From Vesta saturnalis (taxonomy: Eukaryota > Arthropoda > Insecta > Coleoptera > Lampyridae), in NCBI GenBank assembly GCA_036346205.1, contig JARFJB010002200.1, forward strand, positions 434,501-498,500: DNA of 64,000 nucleotides, written 5' to 3'. The position numbers and the translations under genes are program-made. How positions within the stretch are numbered: the first letter of the stretch is position 1; every line of letters starts with the position of its first letter. Below the pieces are notes generated by a model. The model worked only from the letters and a program-made list of their open reading frames with translations, searched no databases and had not been told where the DNA came from. This document shows, one piece after another, positions 24,166 to 35,300 of the stretch.

Positions 24166-25206
24166 AAAGACCAGCTAGATCATAGGGAGTAATTTTAGCA
24201 TAATTTTTTGTTTTAATAAACATCACATTCTCTGTTGAATGCCGATTTTAAAGAACTATAGAACGATACGTCCAACGGTTGCAAGCGGTGGGAAGTGTGT
24301 GGTGGAATTGTGACAATCGTTATAAGATTTTCTCTACAAAAGTAATAGATTCCTAGAGATTTGTGGCTACAGTGATTATCCATAATCAACAAAACTGGAT
24401 CATCTTTATTGGGTTTTATATGCTTTTTAAAATGTTCTAGCCAACTATAAAATATACTTTCATTTATCCACCTATTGTCTGAACATTTATAGATGGAACC
24501 TTCTGGTCCATCTTTAGTCAATAATGGACTTGACCTCTTCCGCGGAAATATAAATAACGGTCGAATGTAATTTCCTGAAGCACTAAAAGCGCAATTTACA
24601 GTTACGTTTTTACCCCTTTCCCAACTAACTACGCAACCAACTTGCTTTTGTGCTTTTGGACCAAGTATTTTTCCAGGCTTCTGTACAGTAGAAATACCAG
24701 TTTCGTCGGAATTATAAATTCTTGAGGCTAAAAAGTTTTTCAAAAACATTTTCAAGATTTTGAAAAAATTGCTTAACTTTTTCCTTGTTAAACCCTTCGA
24801 TTCTGCTAAGGCTAGTTGTTTCAGGCTTCCTAAGGCCTTCTTAGAAAGCCCGCAAGCCAGTCGGTACCAGCTAACTCTCAAGAGTCTTATTGAAAGGATG
24901 CTGAATGTTATTTTTTTGTACAAATTGAAAAGCAAGCCGTCTAAGGTCAATAGCTGTGATGCCGTAAAACTTTTTTGCCATTAAAAGGACATGTTCCATT
25001 TCTACGCTAAAAACAGGCTTTCCTCCCAATACGTCTTTTTCAAAAGTAGTTTTCTTTAAGTGATCTCTTAAAGTTGTTCTGGGAATGTGCATTCTCTCTG
25101 AAATTCTCTTCACAGGCTCCCCCGTACGAACAGCATTAATCGCTGCCTTTAAGTCATCAGAGGACCATTTTGCCGTTTCGGATGTTCTTTTTTTGTGTCT
25201 TGGCAT

Positions 25207-25902
25207 CGCAGCGAAAAACTGAAAATAAAATAATCATAGTATTTTATTGTTGAGATATATAAACGGGGGAATGTCGCCATGGCGAAGTTGCCCCAGTCAT
25301 TCCTGACGATATTACCCCAACGTGTATTCGTTACTAAAAATAAAAATATCTCATAAAATGGTGGCCTTTCTTTTAAATATTCAAGCACATATACTTTCAC
25401 AACTGTATAAAATCCCAAATAGATTCAACTCATCCTCGCGGTAATTTTATTTTTGTACATACCTCTTAATTTCAAAGAACAACAAATAAGAACATGCGAC
25501 ACATAAACTGCTTTGTCAACTACCACTTGCCAACTAACACAGATGGCGGCTTTGCGCTTACGCATAAACTTACCCCACTCCATTGTCATGTTCAGGGCCG
25601 CATGCTAGAACTTTGGATACGCGTCGTTGTGTTTACATTGAAGGTGGCGAAATTACCCCGTATGGCGATATTCCCCCTCTCTCCCCTACATGTACTAAAA
25701 TATTACAGTCAACACTACCAAAATAAAAATCACCTTGCCAGTAACAAATACAAACGAAAACTTATACAATAATGGAACAACTGGAAGTTTTAGATCACAC
25801 ACTTCAGTATTTGAGCATCAGATGTCGTAACCTGCCTCTCAATAAGATTTTATTCACGTGGTTCAATTTAGGTGGCGGTTCAAATTAGGCAACTCTCCCC
25901 TA
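25207..25902. other. 5' flank and right terminus of the pogo-like element
   Basis: Non-coding sequence upstream of the pogo-like start. Read inward from 25900 it begins GGGGAGAGTTGCC, then TTTGAACCGCCACC, the style of Tigger-type termini, with a TA at 25901-25902 as possible target duplication. Similar GGGGAGAGAGGGG text lies near 25673-25687. The opposite terminus was not found, so the boundary is inferred. Confidence 0.45.
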
Positions 25903-26075
25903 CATTCTTTTATATATCCAACAGATTGAGAGAAAACTAGGTTCAATCTGTGAGCATAACAGTGTACGAAAATAGCATGTTTCGCTATTTCTTTAATTTG
26001 GGTTGAACACCAATATGTTGTCCAGCCATTACGGCAGTACCGCCATACGTTTGTCGCAATTACATTCCGAATCGC
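25903..26075 (-). pseudogene. hAT-type transposase scrap
   Basis: A short minus-strand remnant matches the DUF4371/hAT pattern: YGGTAVMAGQHIGVQ, then in a shifted frame IAKHAIFVHCYAHRLNL, with the CxxH motif of hAT transposases. It stops exactly where the pogo-like right end is proposed, as if the pogo element had inserted into an older hAT. The other half was not found. Confidence 0.6.
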
Positions 26076-26648
26076 TTGCCATCGAAACGACTAAAATTAA
26101 AAATAAAGTTATAAAAAATTACTTGACTAAATAAAACGTGTTGTAAATATACATACCACCTATAAAAGAATATTCTTCACTGTTTAAAACCTAACCTTAA
26201 AATAATCTACCCAGGAAATAAATCTCAATCGAATCAGGCCGGTGTTTTATAAAGCGCATGCGCGTACAGGTATCTGTCTGCTTTACTCCCACATTCCTAT
26301 TCCGATATTTATGACGTCGAATTTATATTCGAATATGCAATAGCAATATTACCACATAGAAATTTGTAATAAAATACATAATAGGGTTAGAATAAAACAT
26401 TAAATTGGAGTAATTTAAAGTATGGACATTAAAACATGAAAATTATTGATTTGTGTGAAGTTAACGACAGAAAGCTAGCGACGGTTTTATTGTAAATTCA
26501 GTTTTTTGGGCCGTATAAACTTGTGACTAAATTTTCGTGTTTTTCCGTTGTTTTCGCTACGTTTTTCATATTTCAATTGTATAGAGAGTTGTTGTGGATT
26601 GTTACCAAGTGTTTTTAACCGTTGTGGAATAATACAAGTTATTGCATT
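26076..26648. other. Intergenic, no feature recognised
   Basis: AT-rich sequence before the YqaJ/SWIM-family remnant; it may contain that gene's promoter. No motif is certain. Confidence 0.4.
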
Positions 26649-27379
26649 ATGCAGAGTGACTATTTTAAAAAGCTGTTGTTTGAGAACCCAGATGTTGGAG
26701 AGAGGTAGGTTTAAAATCTGTTTGAAATGTTTAAACTATTTACGTTCTTGAGTCATCATCAGTTTAACAATGGGATTTTGTTCTTATAGATATCGGATGA
26801 AGTTAAACTTAATCCATAATTTGGATCCTTTCACATTACGAGCTGAGGATTTAAATTATACTGTCAGCGGTATTCCACCACTTATTAATATGGACATTTT
26901 GTCATATTTAGTCCTAACTCATAGCTTTTACACAAAAGACCAGATGAAAGCCTTTAAGAGCCTTGACGCTTACAAGTATTTTACTTCCGGATTTGTGTTG
27001 ACGGCTGGAACAAAAGTTATAAAATAACTATTGATAATACAGTGTGTTTGACTTCTCAGGTTCACACCCCTGTAGGGGATATTTGTCAATTTGCTTTCAA
27101 AAATGGAAAACATAAGGCAAACTGTAGGTTTAATGAGGATTGTTGAACCATTTGCTAGCAAAATAAGTGCCTCACTTCACGAAATTCCTCCATCCATTCT
27201 AAATATTTTTGAGGAGATTAATGTATCGAAATCCTATACAGAATTAATGAGAATCGCGAATACTATTCAGTTAAGTATAAGTCAGGAACAGTGCTCTGCG
27301 ATTGAGCAAAATACACAAGACCAACACACCAGTAAGAACTGGTACTTACAGGGATCTGGCAGAATCACTGCTTCTAAAT
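26649..27379 (+). pseudogene. YqaJ/SWIM-family arthropod gene, truncated
   Basis: Exon 1 (26649-26704, MQSDYFKKLLFENPDV) joins across a GTAGGT...TTATAG intron to an exon from 26790 (YRMKLNLIHNLDPFTLR, PPLINMDILSYLVL, QMKAFKSLDAY). This matches the N-terminal part of a multi-copy arthropod family that carries a SWIM zinc finger and then a YqaJ-type nuclease. A one-base shift near 27010-27030 breaks the frame, and the SWIM region itself is not recognisable. A further frame at 27091-27380 encodes the linker and the start of the nuclease (SGRITASKF). Coding stops at a TTAA that begins an orphan piggyBac-type terminus. The rest of the nuclease is absent. Confidence 0.65.
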
Positions 27380-27417
27380 TTAACCCATTAGGTACTAGCG
27401 TGCCTTATACGGCACGC
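27380..27417. repeat. Orphan piggyBac-type terminus
   Basis: TTAACCCATTAGG begins at 27380, sharing its first 11 bases with the left end of pB3. A palindrome GCGTGCC/GGCACGC follows (27398-27417). TTAA plus a nearby palindrome is how the four complete piggyBacs here begin. No matching right end was found. Confidence 0.5.
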
Positions 27418-27684
27418 ACTTGAAGCCTTCACTAAAGTCCGCATACCTTTTTCACAAATTTATACAAAGGCTGTCATTAACGTTTTTACGTCGAGTAATA
27501 TATTGGTTTATTGATGGTAGTAGCGGAAAGTGATCTTCGGCTAGTAGTTGTTTTGTGGTTGTACGTGCAAATTGTTTACATGTTTTATGTGGATAAAAAT
27601 AGATTTAATAAAAGGTATGCTGTATTTCTGACAATAATTTAGCGAAATATATCAAATTATCGCATGTTCCCTTTTTGTTATAGT
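27418..27684. other. Unassigned sequence next to the orphan terminus
   Basis: No gene recognised. It may belong to the piggyBac-type relic whose left end is at 27380. Confidence 0.35.
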
Positions 27685-27732
27685 GTCATAAGCAAGGCAA
27701 GGAATAATATGCACTTGAACATTTAGAAATAT

Positions 27733-27736
<4 letters not shown>

Positions 27737-27782
<46 letters not shown>
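27737..27782. repeat. (AT)n microsatellite
   Basis: About 23 AT units within the left part of hAT1. Confidence 0.95.
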
Positions 27783-27784
<2 letters not shown>

Positions 27785-28443
27785 TTTAAAAGCATTCAAA
27801 ATATGCACGAAATATGCATAATTATCTTTTAATATGTACAATATTTCCGGGAATGACGTATTAAAAACGAAGATTTTTGAAACAGTTTACTTAATTTTTA
27901 CGAAAATTATTACATTTACCTAATAACAATAACTAACATTAATTTACGATATTTTAACTTACAGGTAATTTTCTAATTTTAATCTTTATTTTTAATGGAA
28001 TTATAACAAAGTATAATTAAACATTTTTCGAAATTACTTAACACGAAAGACTGTCTTGTGTCTGTTAAAATATTTTTATAAGCCGAAAAACTTCTTTCTA
28101 CGTCAACTGACGTAATTGGGGCGTTTTTTAAATTACTAATAATGTCTGGATTTGTAGTACTTGACTCTGTGCTAAATTGGCCTTTTAAAATATCACATAC
28201 TTGGGTAAAAGTCTTAAACCCTTCATTAATACGTCATCTAATTTTTGTTCTATTCGTTTGCCAATATCACCTTTAACGGCGTTAATTAGACTTTGAAATT
28301 TTTCCATTTTTTTCATTGATTCTGTTAACGGAACTTCTGATGCTTGCAATTGTACAAGAGTCGTACTAACAAAGGCATAATTAGCTTTAATAAATTGCAA
28401 TTGATTTGCCAGGTTTTTGTTCTGCAATAAAATTTTTGACTCT

Positions 28444-30854
28444 TTAACCCATTAACTGCCAAATTTTTAAAATCGTTTATTTTAATTGAATGGCTTATTT
28501 TATAGTTAAACAGCATTCCAGAATAACTTTTATTAAAAAATAATTACAAAAAACTAAACAAATGAAAATTGTGATGATCCCCAATTGGGGATTACGGCGG
28601 TTACAGAGTAAATTTTTATATCGATAATTATAATGTACTGTATTGTTTTAAAAGTATTCATGAGTGCCACTCTCGCATGCACTCAACATGTAGGCCAACG
28701 TTGCACTTAGAACATTGCTTACGAACATTGGTTTTGCAAATTGCACATTTTCTTTGCTTTCCGTCTACTGTTCTCTCTAGGTAATGACCTATTTGGTCTT
28801 TCCTTACATCTTCTGGTACACGTTTTTGCGATAATTTTTTTAGAGATGGTCTACCTTGTCTTTTCGGATCAGATATTGATGTCACAGTCATATAGTTTCT
28901 CACAATAGCTCTTCGAAATTCCAATAAGTTCATACCTGGATTAGCAATGTCATAAAGGATGTAGGCATTTACTACTACTGTATCTACCAAATTGGTAAAA
29001 ACGGGAAAATACCACTTCTGTCCTCGAATTTTGATTCTGTATTTGTTTATGTACCAATCTAACTTCTCTACTCCTCCCATAAATTTGTTGTATTGGGAAA
29101 TGCAGTACGGTTGAGGTATTTTTTTCTCTTTCTTTTCAGCTTTTGACCACCTGTTTACACTTTGAAGTGGAAACAAACCTTCATGATTTGATAAAATTTT
29201 GACACAATTGTTATCTTTCCATACTAATCCAAATATTTCATTTCGTTCATCGAAACAATACTCAAATGCTCCACGCTGCTCCTTCTTCATTTCGTTATCC
29301 GGCTTGAGTGGGCATTTGTTCATTCGGTTATATCGAACTGTACCAGTTGCTGAAATATTCTCATCTTTCAACCGTTTCATAAGTTCGAAACTTGTGAAGA
29401 AATTATCAAAATAAAAAATGTGGTTTGATGGATTTCTTACCATTGATATATTGTTCAGAATTACACTTGCTCCTAAACCATGCACTTCATATTCTCGCCT
29501 CTTCCCTGTATACAACTCTGTATGGAAGCAGTACCCGGTCGTTGAACAGCACATGGTCCACTGCTTGAAGCCAAATCTGATTGGTTTGCCTCTAATAAAT
29601 TGCTTCATGTAGTGGTGGCCGTAATAACGAATCATTTGCTCATCAATACTGAGCTCTTTTGCAAATACTCCAAATTTTTTGAATTGGTCATTCAATTTGT
29701 CGAATAGTGGAACAACTTTGAAATCTGATCGTGATTGCTGCGATATTGCAGAATTATTGTTAAAATGCAGATATTTTTTTATTTCTAAATATGTATTTAT
29801 TGGCACACATTTTCTTACAAAATCAATGCAAACGTCCTCATCCTCACTCAATTACTATTTGCTTGGATAAAATTATCCTCCTAAGAATTTTCAGAAACTA
29901 TTTTGAGAAACTAGAGCGAAATCGTTTGTTTTTGCCAGAGTAAATTACTTTCTTATTTTACTTGAGTATGTTAATGTCTTCAGTAAATAACATCTCAATA
30001 TTGCAAACAGAAGATTTCCTTTCAGTTCTTCAATTAGCTTTTTGGATAACACCTCCTGATTTTCAGTTTTCGGTAAACTTAGGCCTTGGCATTTTTGCCA
30101 ACTAGAAGTGACTTTTCTTTTGTTACTTTTGGAGGGTTGTTAGCTGCGGATGCCACTAATATTGGCAATACAGAAGAATGAAGTTCTACTCTACCTGGCA
30201 CATCAGTAGGTTGGGTATCATCAAGAAGGTTTTCATCAAGTTCTTCGTCTGACTGAATGTCTACTCTTTCCGGTGGTATTTCAACTATAGATCTATAGTA
30301 TTACCCATACCATCATCTTCTAATTCATCGTAGAAATTAGGATCATTTACATAATCTTCTAACTCGCGAAGACTAAAGAACTTTCTTGTGTCCATTTCTA
30401 TAAAAAAAACACAAATATGTAAAAATAACAATAACCGTAATTTTAAAATTTTTTATTGCATCATCAACCATATTCCCCAAATGGGGATGGGAATATTTAG
30501 TAGGTTCTAGAACTCTATGGTTCTAATAAATAGACTAAATGGTTCTAAAACGTTACAAAAATACATAACCTAACTTTTCATGTTAAAATAATCCATTACT
30601 TTAGATACGAAAAAAAAATACGATGTGTTAAAAATGATATTATTATTATTGCGACACTTACCCTTATTTTCAAGATTTCCTTAATTATCCATACTAACCA
30701 AACGTCACAATATAAGAACTTTTATATCTAGCATAAACTTTGAAGTATTTTTTATAACCTAAAACTGTCAAAGTCAAAAAATGCTTAGTGTTGCCAACTG
30801 TTGAACAAAAATAAAACAAATCCCCAAATGGGGCTTATGGAAGGTAATGGGTTA
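28444..30854 (-). mobile_element. piggyBac-like DNA transposon pB3
   Basis: TTAA at 28444-28447 and 30851-30854. Left end TTAACCCATTAACTGCC, right end (reverse complement) TTAACCCATTACCTTCC. Subterminal palindromes are CCCCAATTGGGG (28579-28590) and CCCCAAATGGGG (30475-30486 and 30822-30833). The element is 2.4 kb, standard size, and sits in the hAT1 transposase frame. Confidence 0.9.
28658..30397 (-). pseudogene. piggyBac transposase, N-terminus broken (pB3)
   Basis: A 397-codon open stretch (28658-29851) holds most of the DDE_Tnp_1_7 domain and the C-terminal cysteine-rich finger (CAICKTNVRKQC, CNVGLHVEC). ELSIDEQM and FYFDNFFTSF keep two catalytic aspartates, but the third site reads GGVEKLD where GGVD is usual, an aspartate-to-glutamate change. 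The stretch begins right after a stop, without ATG. The original start is probably the ATG at about 30397 (MDTRKFFSLRELEDY), followed by a shifted frame with an acidic region (VDIQSDEELDEN). The approximately 120 codons between are damaged. Likely inactive. Confidence 0.85.
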
Positions 30855-32123
30855 ATTGCATTAGAGCTGTCGTCAAAATCCATAATTAAATCTTTTATAC
30901 CATTAAAATTATTTGCATAATACATTGCAGCATCCAACCAAGTACCCCATCTCGTTATAACTGGTTTTGGTGGTAAAGCAATACCAGCCAACTTTTCTTT
31001 AAACTGCTGTACTCTAAGTGGTGCCTTAACAAATATTTTTTTTTATATAATTAATTAAATTATTAACTAAAGGGAATTCGTCCCTAATTTTTTCGGCTAC
31101 TCGGTTTACCCCATGCGCTAAACAAGTAGTGTGTATTAAATTTTGGGTAGAATAATTTCAAGTTTTGTCCTGCTTTTAACATATATGGAACTGCATCAGA
31201 AAGCATTAAAATGATTTTTTGGGTGGGAACCGCTTCCGGCAGAAAAAAAAGATAAACTTTCACTTACAAATCTAGCAACTGTAGCACCGTCAGTTTTTTC
31301 AAGTTCTTTTGATTTAATTAAATATCCTGTACAAGGTTTTTCACAATTTAAAACACCAACAATTAAATTTGCAATATACCGCCCGCAGCTATCAGTAGTT
31401 TCATCCACAGAAAAATATATACAATTATTACCTATTACATCTCGAATGGAAGTAATTGTTTTATAGTAAATTTTATCAACATATTTTTTGATTATCGTTC
31501 AAAAACAATTAGCCTGAAAATGCTTTTAGTTAAAGATTTTATATTAACGATATAAGTCATTAACAATAGTTACACTCCTGCTTTTACCTGCATGTTGGGT
31601 AGGTTTACTATCTCTTAACAATAAGATACTTACAAATGGTCATTTATTTTTATGGGAGATTAAAAATTAGAATATTAACTGCAGAAGGTAAGAAATGGCT
31701 AAAAAGAAAAGAAAATTTGTACTGTGTAGTTGCAGTGACTTATTTCTTAGAAAAGTTTTGTAAATAATTTACTAGCTTTAAATTTATTCATGTAAAAACT
31801 TATTTACGACTTTCTTTAAAAAGCTTAGGATGTTTAAATACTATTCTTAGAATTTGCGTATATTAAGTTACTGAAACTAAGGGAAAAATAAGAATTATCA
31901 ATGTAAAAATTTATGAACAAACCTATAAACTGAAATGCAATTTTTTCATTTTGAAGCTTATATGCTTAAATATTCTCTTGATAACGTTTTATGCACAAAA
32001 ACCTTAAAATATGCAAACATTAATTGGCTTAATTTAATCCAATTTGCTTAGATACGCGAAGATCATTAAACTGAAAGTAGATAATATTTATTTTAAAAAA
32101 TATGCATTTGCATAAAATCACTG

Positions 32124-32339
32124 GCTTGGTCATTAGCATTTTTAAATAAATTTGTTTAAAAAAATAAATGTCAATTTCTTGTAAATGTCAGACATATGTT
32201 GATGTGTCTTAAATGGCACGCTAGTCTTTTACACTACTAAATATTTCGTAAGTGTATTTTGTATAATATATCGAAAATACAATAACTTGTAGGTACACAA
32301 TATGTACATATGATTATAATATACATTTGTACACACATT
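32124..32339. other. Short spacer, no feature recognised
   Basis: AT-rich DNA between the hAT1 right end and the 5' end of the LINE. Confidence 0.4.
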
Positions 32340-32396
32340 CTGCGGTGGTAGGCATGTATACTCCATGCCAGCCGGGGTGGTACCACCACCCTTACC

Positions 32397-35300
32397 ATGG
32401 GCTCCTTAATATTGGGTCTCCGATTTTCTGAGCTCGGTAAGGGCTGCTGGTTACCTTTTCCATCATCCTTAATCTATTCTCATCCTTATTCTTCCTTCTC
32501 GCCCTCACTGTCTTCCTATCGGATTAAAAGTCCCAGATTAAAAAATAAGATGGCTGTGGTTTCTAGGGTTATAAATTCCGGACGTAAAATCCTGCCCCAC
32601 TGGGATGTCCGCGAGGGCAGGGCCCAAGCGACCTCGATCATCGAAAGTATCAACTTTCTGATTCACTACTGCAACATCCGCGGTATCAGGTCTAATCTTA
32701 ATGCTATTCACCAACATCTTGAACAATTACAACCTGATATATTGTTTCTATCTGAAACACAAGTCTCCTCTGAAAGCTCCGAGTCACCCGACTTGCAATT
32801 TCCTCAATACCATCTTCACTCTAACTTTCGATATAAAGGAGGCGTATGTGCGTACATCAAGGACAGAATTGCTTGCAAGAGGGTTTCTTCCTTAGAAAAT
32901 AAAAATTTTGACGTGATTTGGTTTAAACATTCTGGACCTAATTTTGTGAAATTCTACTGTTGCATTTATAGGTCTCCTAATGACAGCAACTTTCAAGACT
33001 TCTTCGATTACCTTAGTATGAAAGTTGACTATCTCCTGTCTCAGTTTCCATCTTGCGGTATCTCATTTGTAGGCGATTTCAATGTTCATAACTCTAGTTG
33101 GCTTCAATTTTCATCTACTACAAATCCCGCTGGTCATAGTGCAGAAACATTTGCTATTTCATGTGATCTCACACAAATGATTTCTGAACCCACAAGAATC
33201 CCTGATAACCCTAACCATACTCCACATCTTCTAGATCTCTTTCTTACATCAAACCCTCTTGTTTATAAAACTTCCGTTCTTTCGCCTTTAGGTCTTTCCG
33301 ACCTTTGTCTAATAAAAATCATTTCTACTGTACCTAATTCCCCTGTTGTTCGCAAAACCGATAGAACCTTGTGGTGTTTTAAGTCAGCTCGATGGAGTGA
33401 TTTACGGGATTTCTTTGCAACCTTTCCATGGCGTGAATATTGTTTTAAGTCGTCCTCTTCTTCGGACATCGCTCTTTCAGTATCTGAAGTCATCCTCATG
33501 GGAATGGAGTTGTACATTCCGAAAAAACAGTACCGTGTAGGTCATTCACGTTCCCAACCCTGGTTCAATAAGGCTTGTTCTGATGCAATATCTTTAAAAA
33601 ATAAATATTACATTAAATGGAAATCTAATAAATCGGTTGACAGTCATGTAGAATACGTTGGTGCTAGAAATATCTGCAAAGGTGTCATCACTAAAACTAA
33701 AAAGTTGTTCGAACAACGAAAATGCAATGAACTAGCTACATCTCCTTTAGGCAGTTGTAAATTTTGGTCTTTAGCAAAAGCCATTAGTAAAACTTTCGAA
33801 CATCTTCATTTCCTGACATCTATTGACGGATCGGTAGTTGCCGATTCTGTAGACAAAGCCAACGTTTTTGTGGATTTGTTTGCATCAAACTCGTGTCTCA
33901 ATGATTCTGGAAAAGATGTGCCCCTAGTCAACTCTTCTTCATACGCTATGAAATCAATTCATTTTCGGTACAAGCTCTTGGAATCGATCATAAGTAGGCT
34001 TGATCTCAATAAGGCGACTGGCCCAGACGGTATCCCAGCTATTGTCTTAAAGAAATGTTCCCCCGAACTAGTACCAGTCCTATCTAAGCTCTATACGATC
34101 TCTATGTCTTCTGGGGAATTCCCTTCATCATGGAAGTTAGCAAATGTTCAACCTATTGTTACACGTCCAAACCGCACTAGGCGTCGTGTAGGCTTACTAA
34201 TGTAAGCGGGTTGCCAAGCCAGCTAACAGGGAGATGGGCGTGGTCGAAATAATAAGTAAAATGAATGTTTACTAAGCTCAAACACCTTACACTTATACTC
34301 AAATAGCTCAATTCGGGAAAATATGTCTCTAGGCGCCACCACAATCGATACTTCGCTAAAATAATTGTCTTAAGCTGGATGTTAATTAACCCTACTTGAT
34401 TGTGGAAAGTAGGATTGTGCTTACTCGGTAAACTCATATACGAAGGTTCTAAAACAAACACTCGTCCAAAACAATTCAACTCAAATAAATTTCGTACTAC
34501 CCATGTCATTAACAACTTTTTGAACACACCTCGTAAACTAAAATATCCAAAACAAAAGTTATAATACGGTAACTGAATATTTTCTGCGTATCCCTCGTAT
34601 ACACATATAACGTTAAGTTCCTATTTATTAATGAATAAAATATCTTGTCATTCAATATTCGATAATTAATTTTGAAAACTTCTAAATAAAATTTATCACT
34701 CAAATTCATTCAATGAACGCTATCTTTTAAATTTACTTTACTTCTTATAATATTTGACATTCGTAAACATTTACGGTTTCAAAACTCAAACTTTTATTAT
34801 ACTTAATGACGTTTTTAAACTAACAGCTGATCTATTAATATTGCATTGCTCTAATGAAACTGATATAACAATTTTGTAAACCACCTGGTTAAATAAACAA
34901 CAGAATAAAACATTTAACGATAAATATATATTGTCCTGCATAAAATAATCAAACACAAATATTTACATATATTACACTCGCTTGGTGGAAATCTTAAACC
35001 ACCAAAAATACCAATTTGCCTTACTGCAAAAATCCTTACTACTAACAAAAACCAATACGATACAATATTACTCAAGAACGATTATCTTTCGGAACTAAAT
35101 TAATACTTAACCAACAATACACAAATAAATCTACCAAAAGATAAACGTGCTTAAATGAGTTTTTCATAATCTTAAATCTAACTCTTACTTAAAAATTTGT
35201 CCATAAATCCTTAGCTTTTCTTTCTTCTTACTTCCGTAAATTAATTATATGTAGTCCATTGGTAATTCCTTAAAATTGCCTGAAGCACATTACACAAGGC

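Larger units (their letters stand above)
21535..25206 (-). pseudogene. pogo/Tigger-like (jerky-type) transposase split by pB2
   Basis: The gene starts at ATG 25206 (MPRHKKRTSETAKW) with an HTH_psq-like DNA-binding region (ISERMHIPRTTLRDHL). After frame breaks around 24870-24960 and 24740 comes the DDE_1 catalytic domain: ASRIYNSDETG (first D), LLIMDNHCSHKS (second D) and TIPPHTSHRLQPLDVSF (third D). At 24165 the coding sequence stops at a TTAA where piggyBac pB2 begins. It resumes beyond pB2 at 21838 with KAYQKVAIIEKGVSGFKNTG. Collapsing the duplicated TTAA rejoins the frame. The tail runs through one in-frame TAA (near 21720) to about 21535. Pogo transposases cut and paste DNA at TA. Confidence 0.82.
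27979..31500 (-). pseudogene. hAT transposase, split by pB3
   Basis: From about 31495 down, the sequence encodes the catalytic region with VDETTDSCGRYIANL (first D), then MLSDAVPYMLKAG-like sequence, VITRWGTWLDAAMYYANN and, after pB3, QNKNLANQLQFIKANYAF, ending with the hAT dimerisation motif VERSFSAYKNIL and a stop at 27979. The BED finger seen in hAT2 and hAT3 is missing. Several frameshifts occur. pB3 interrupts the codons after SSNAI; removing it with one TTAA gives SSNAI-KESKILL in a single open frame. Same family as hAT2 and hAT3 of this window. Confidence 0.8.
27685..32123 (-). mobile_element. hAT element hAT1, carrying pB3
   Basis: The right terminus, read inward from 32123, is CAGTGATTTTATGCAAATGC, a hAT-style end resembling that of hAT2. 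The left end is uncertain; a weak match (CAAGGAATAATATGCA) lies near 27697. AAATATGCA-type words cluster near both ends (27710-27840 and 31960-32115). The broken transposase is at 27979-31500. No 8-bp target duplication could be confirmed. Confidence 0.6.

Noticed and set aside
27398..32222. CTAGCGTGCC at 27396 and its inverse GGCACGCTAG at 32216 as hAT1 terminal repeats
   Set aside because: No matching 8-bp flanks, and a better hAT-style right end (CAGTG...) lies at 32123; the left motif fits a piggyBac-type terminus better.
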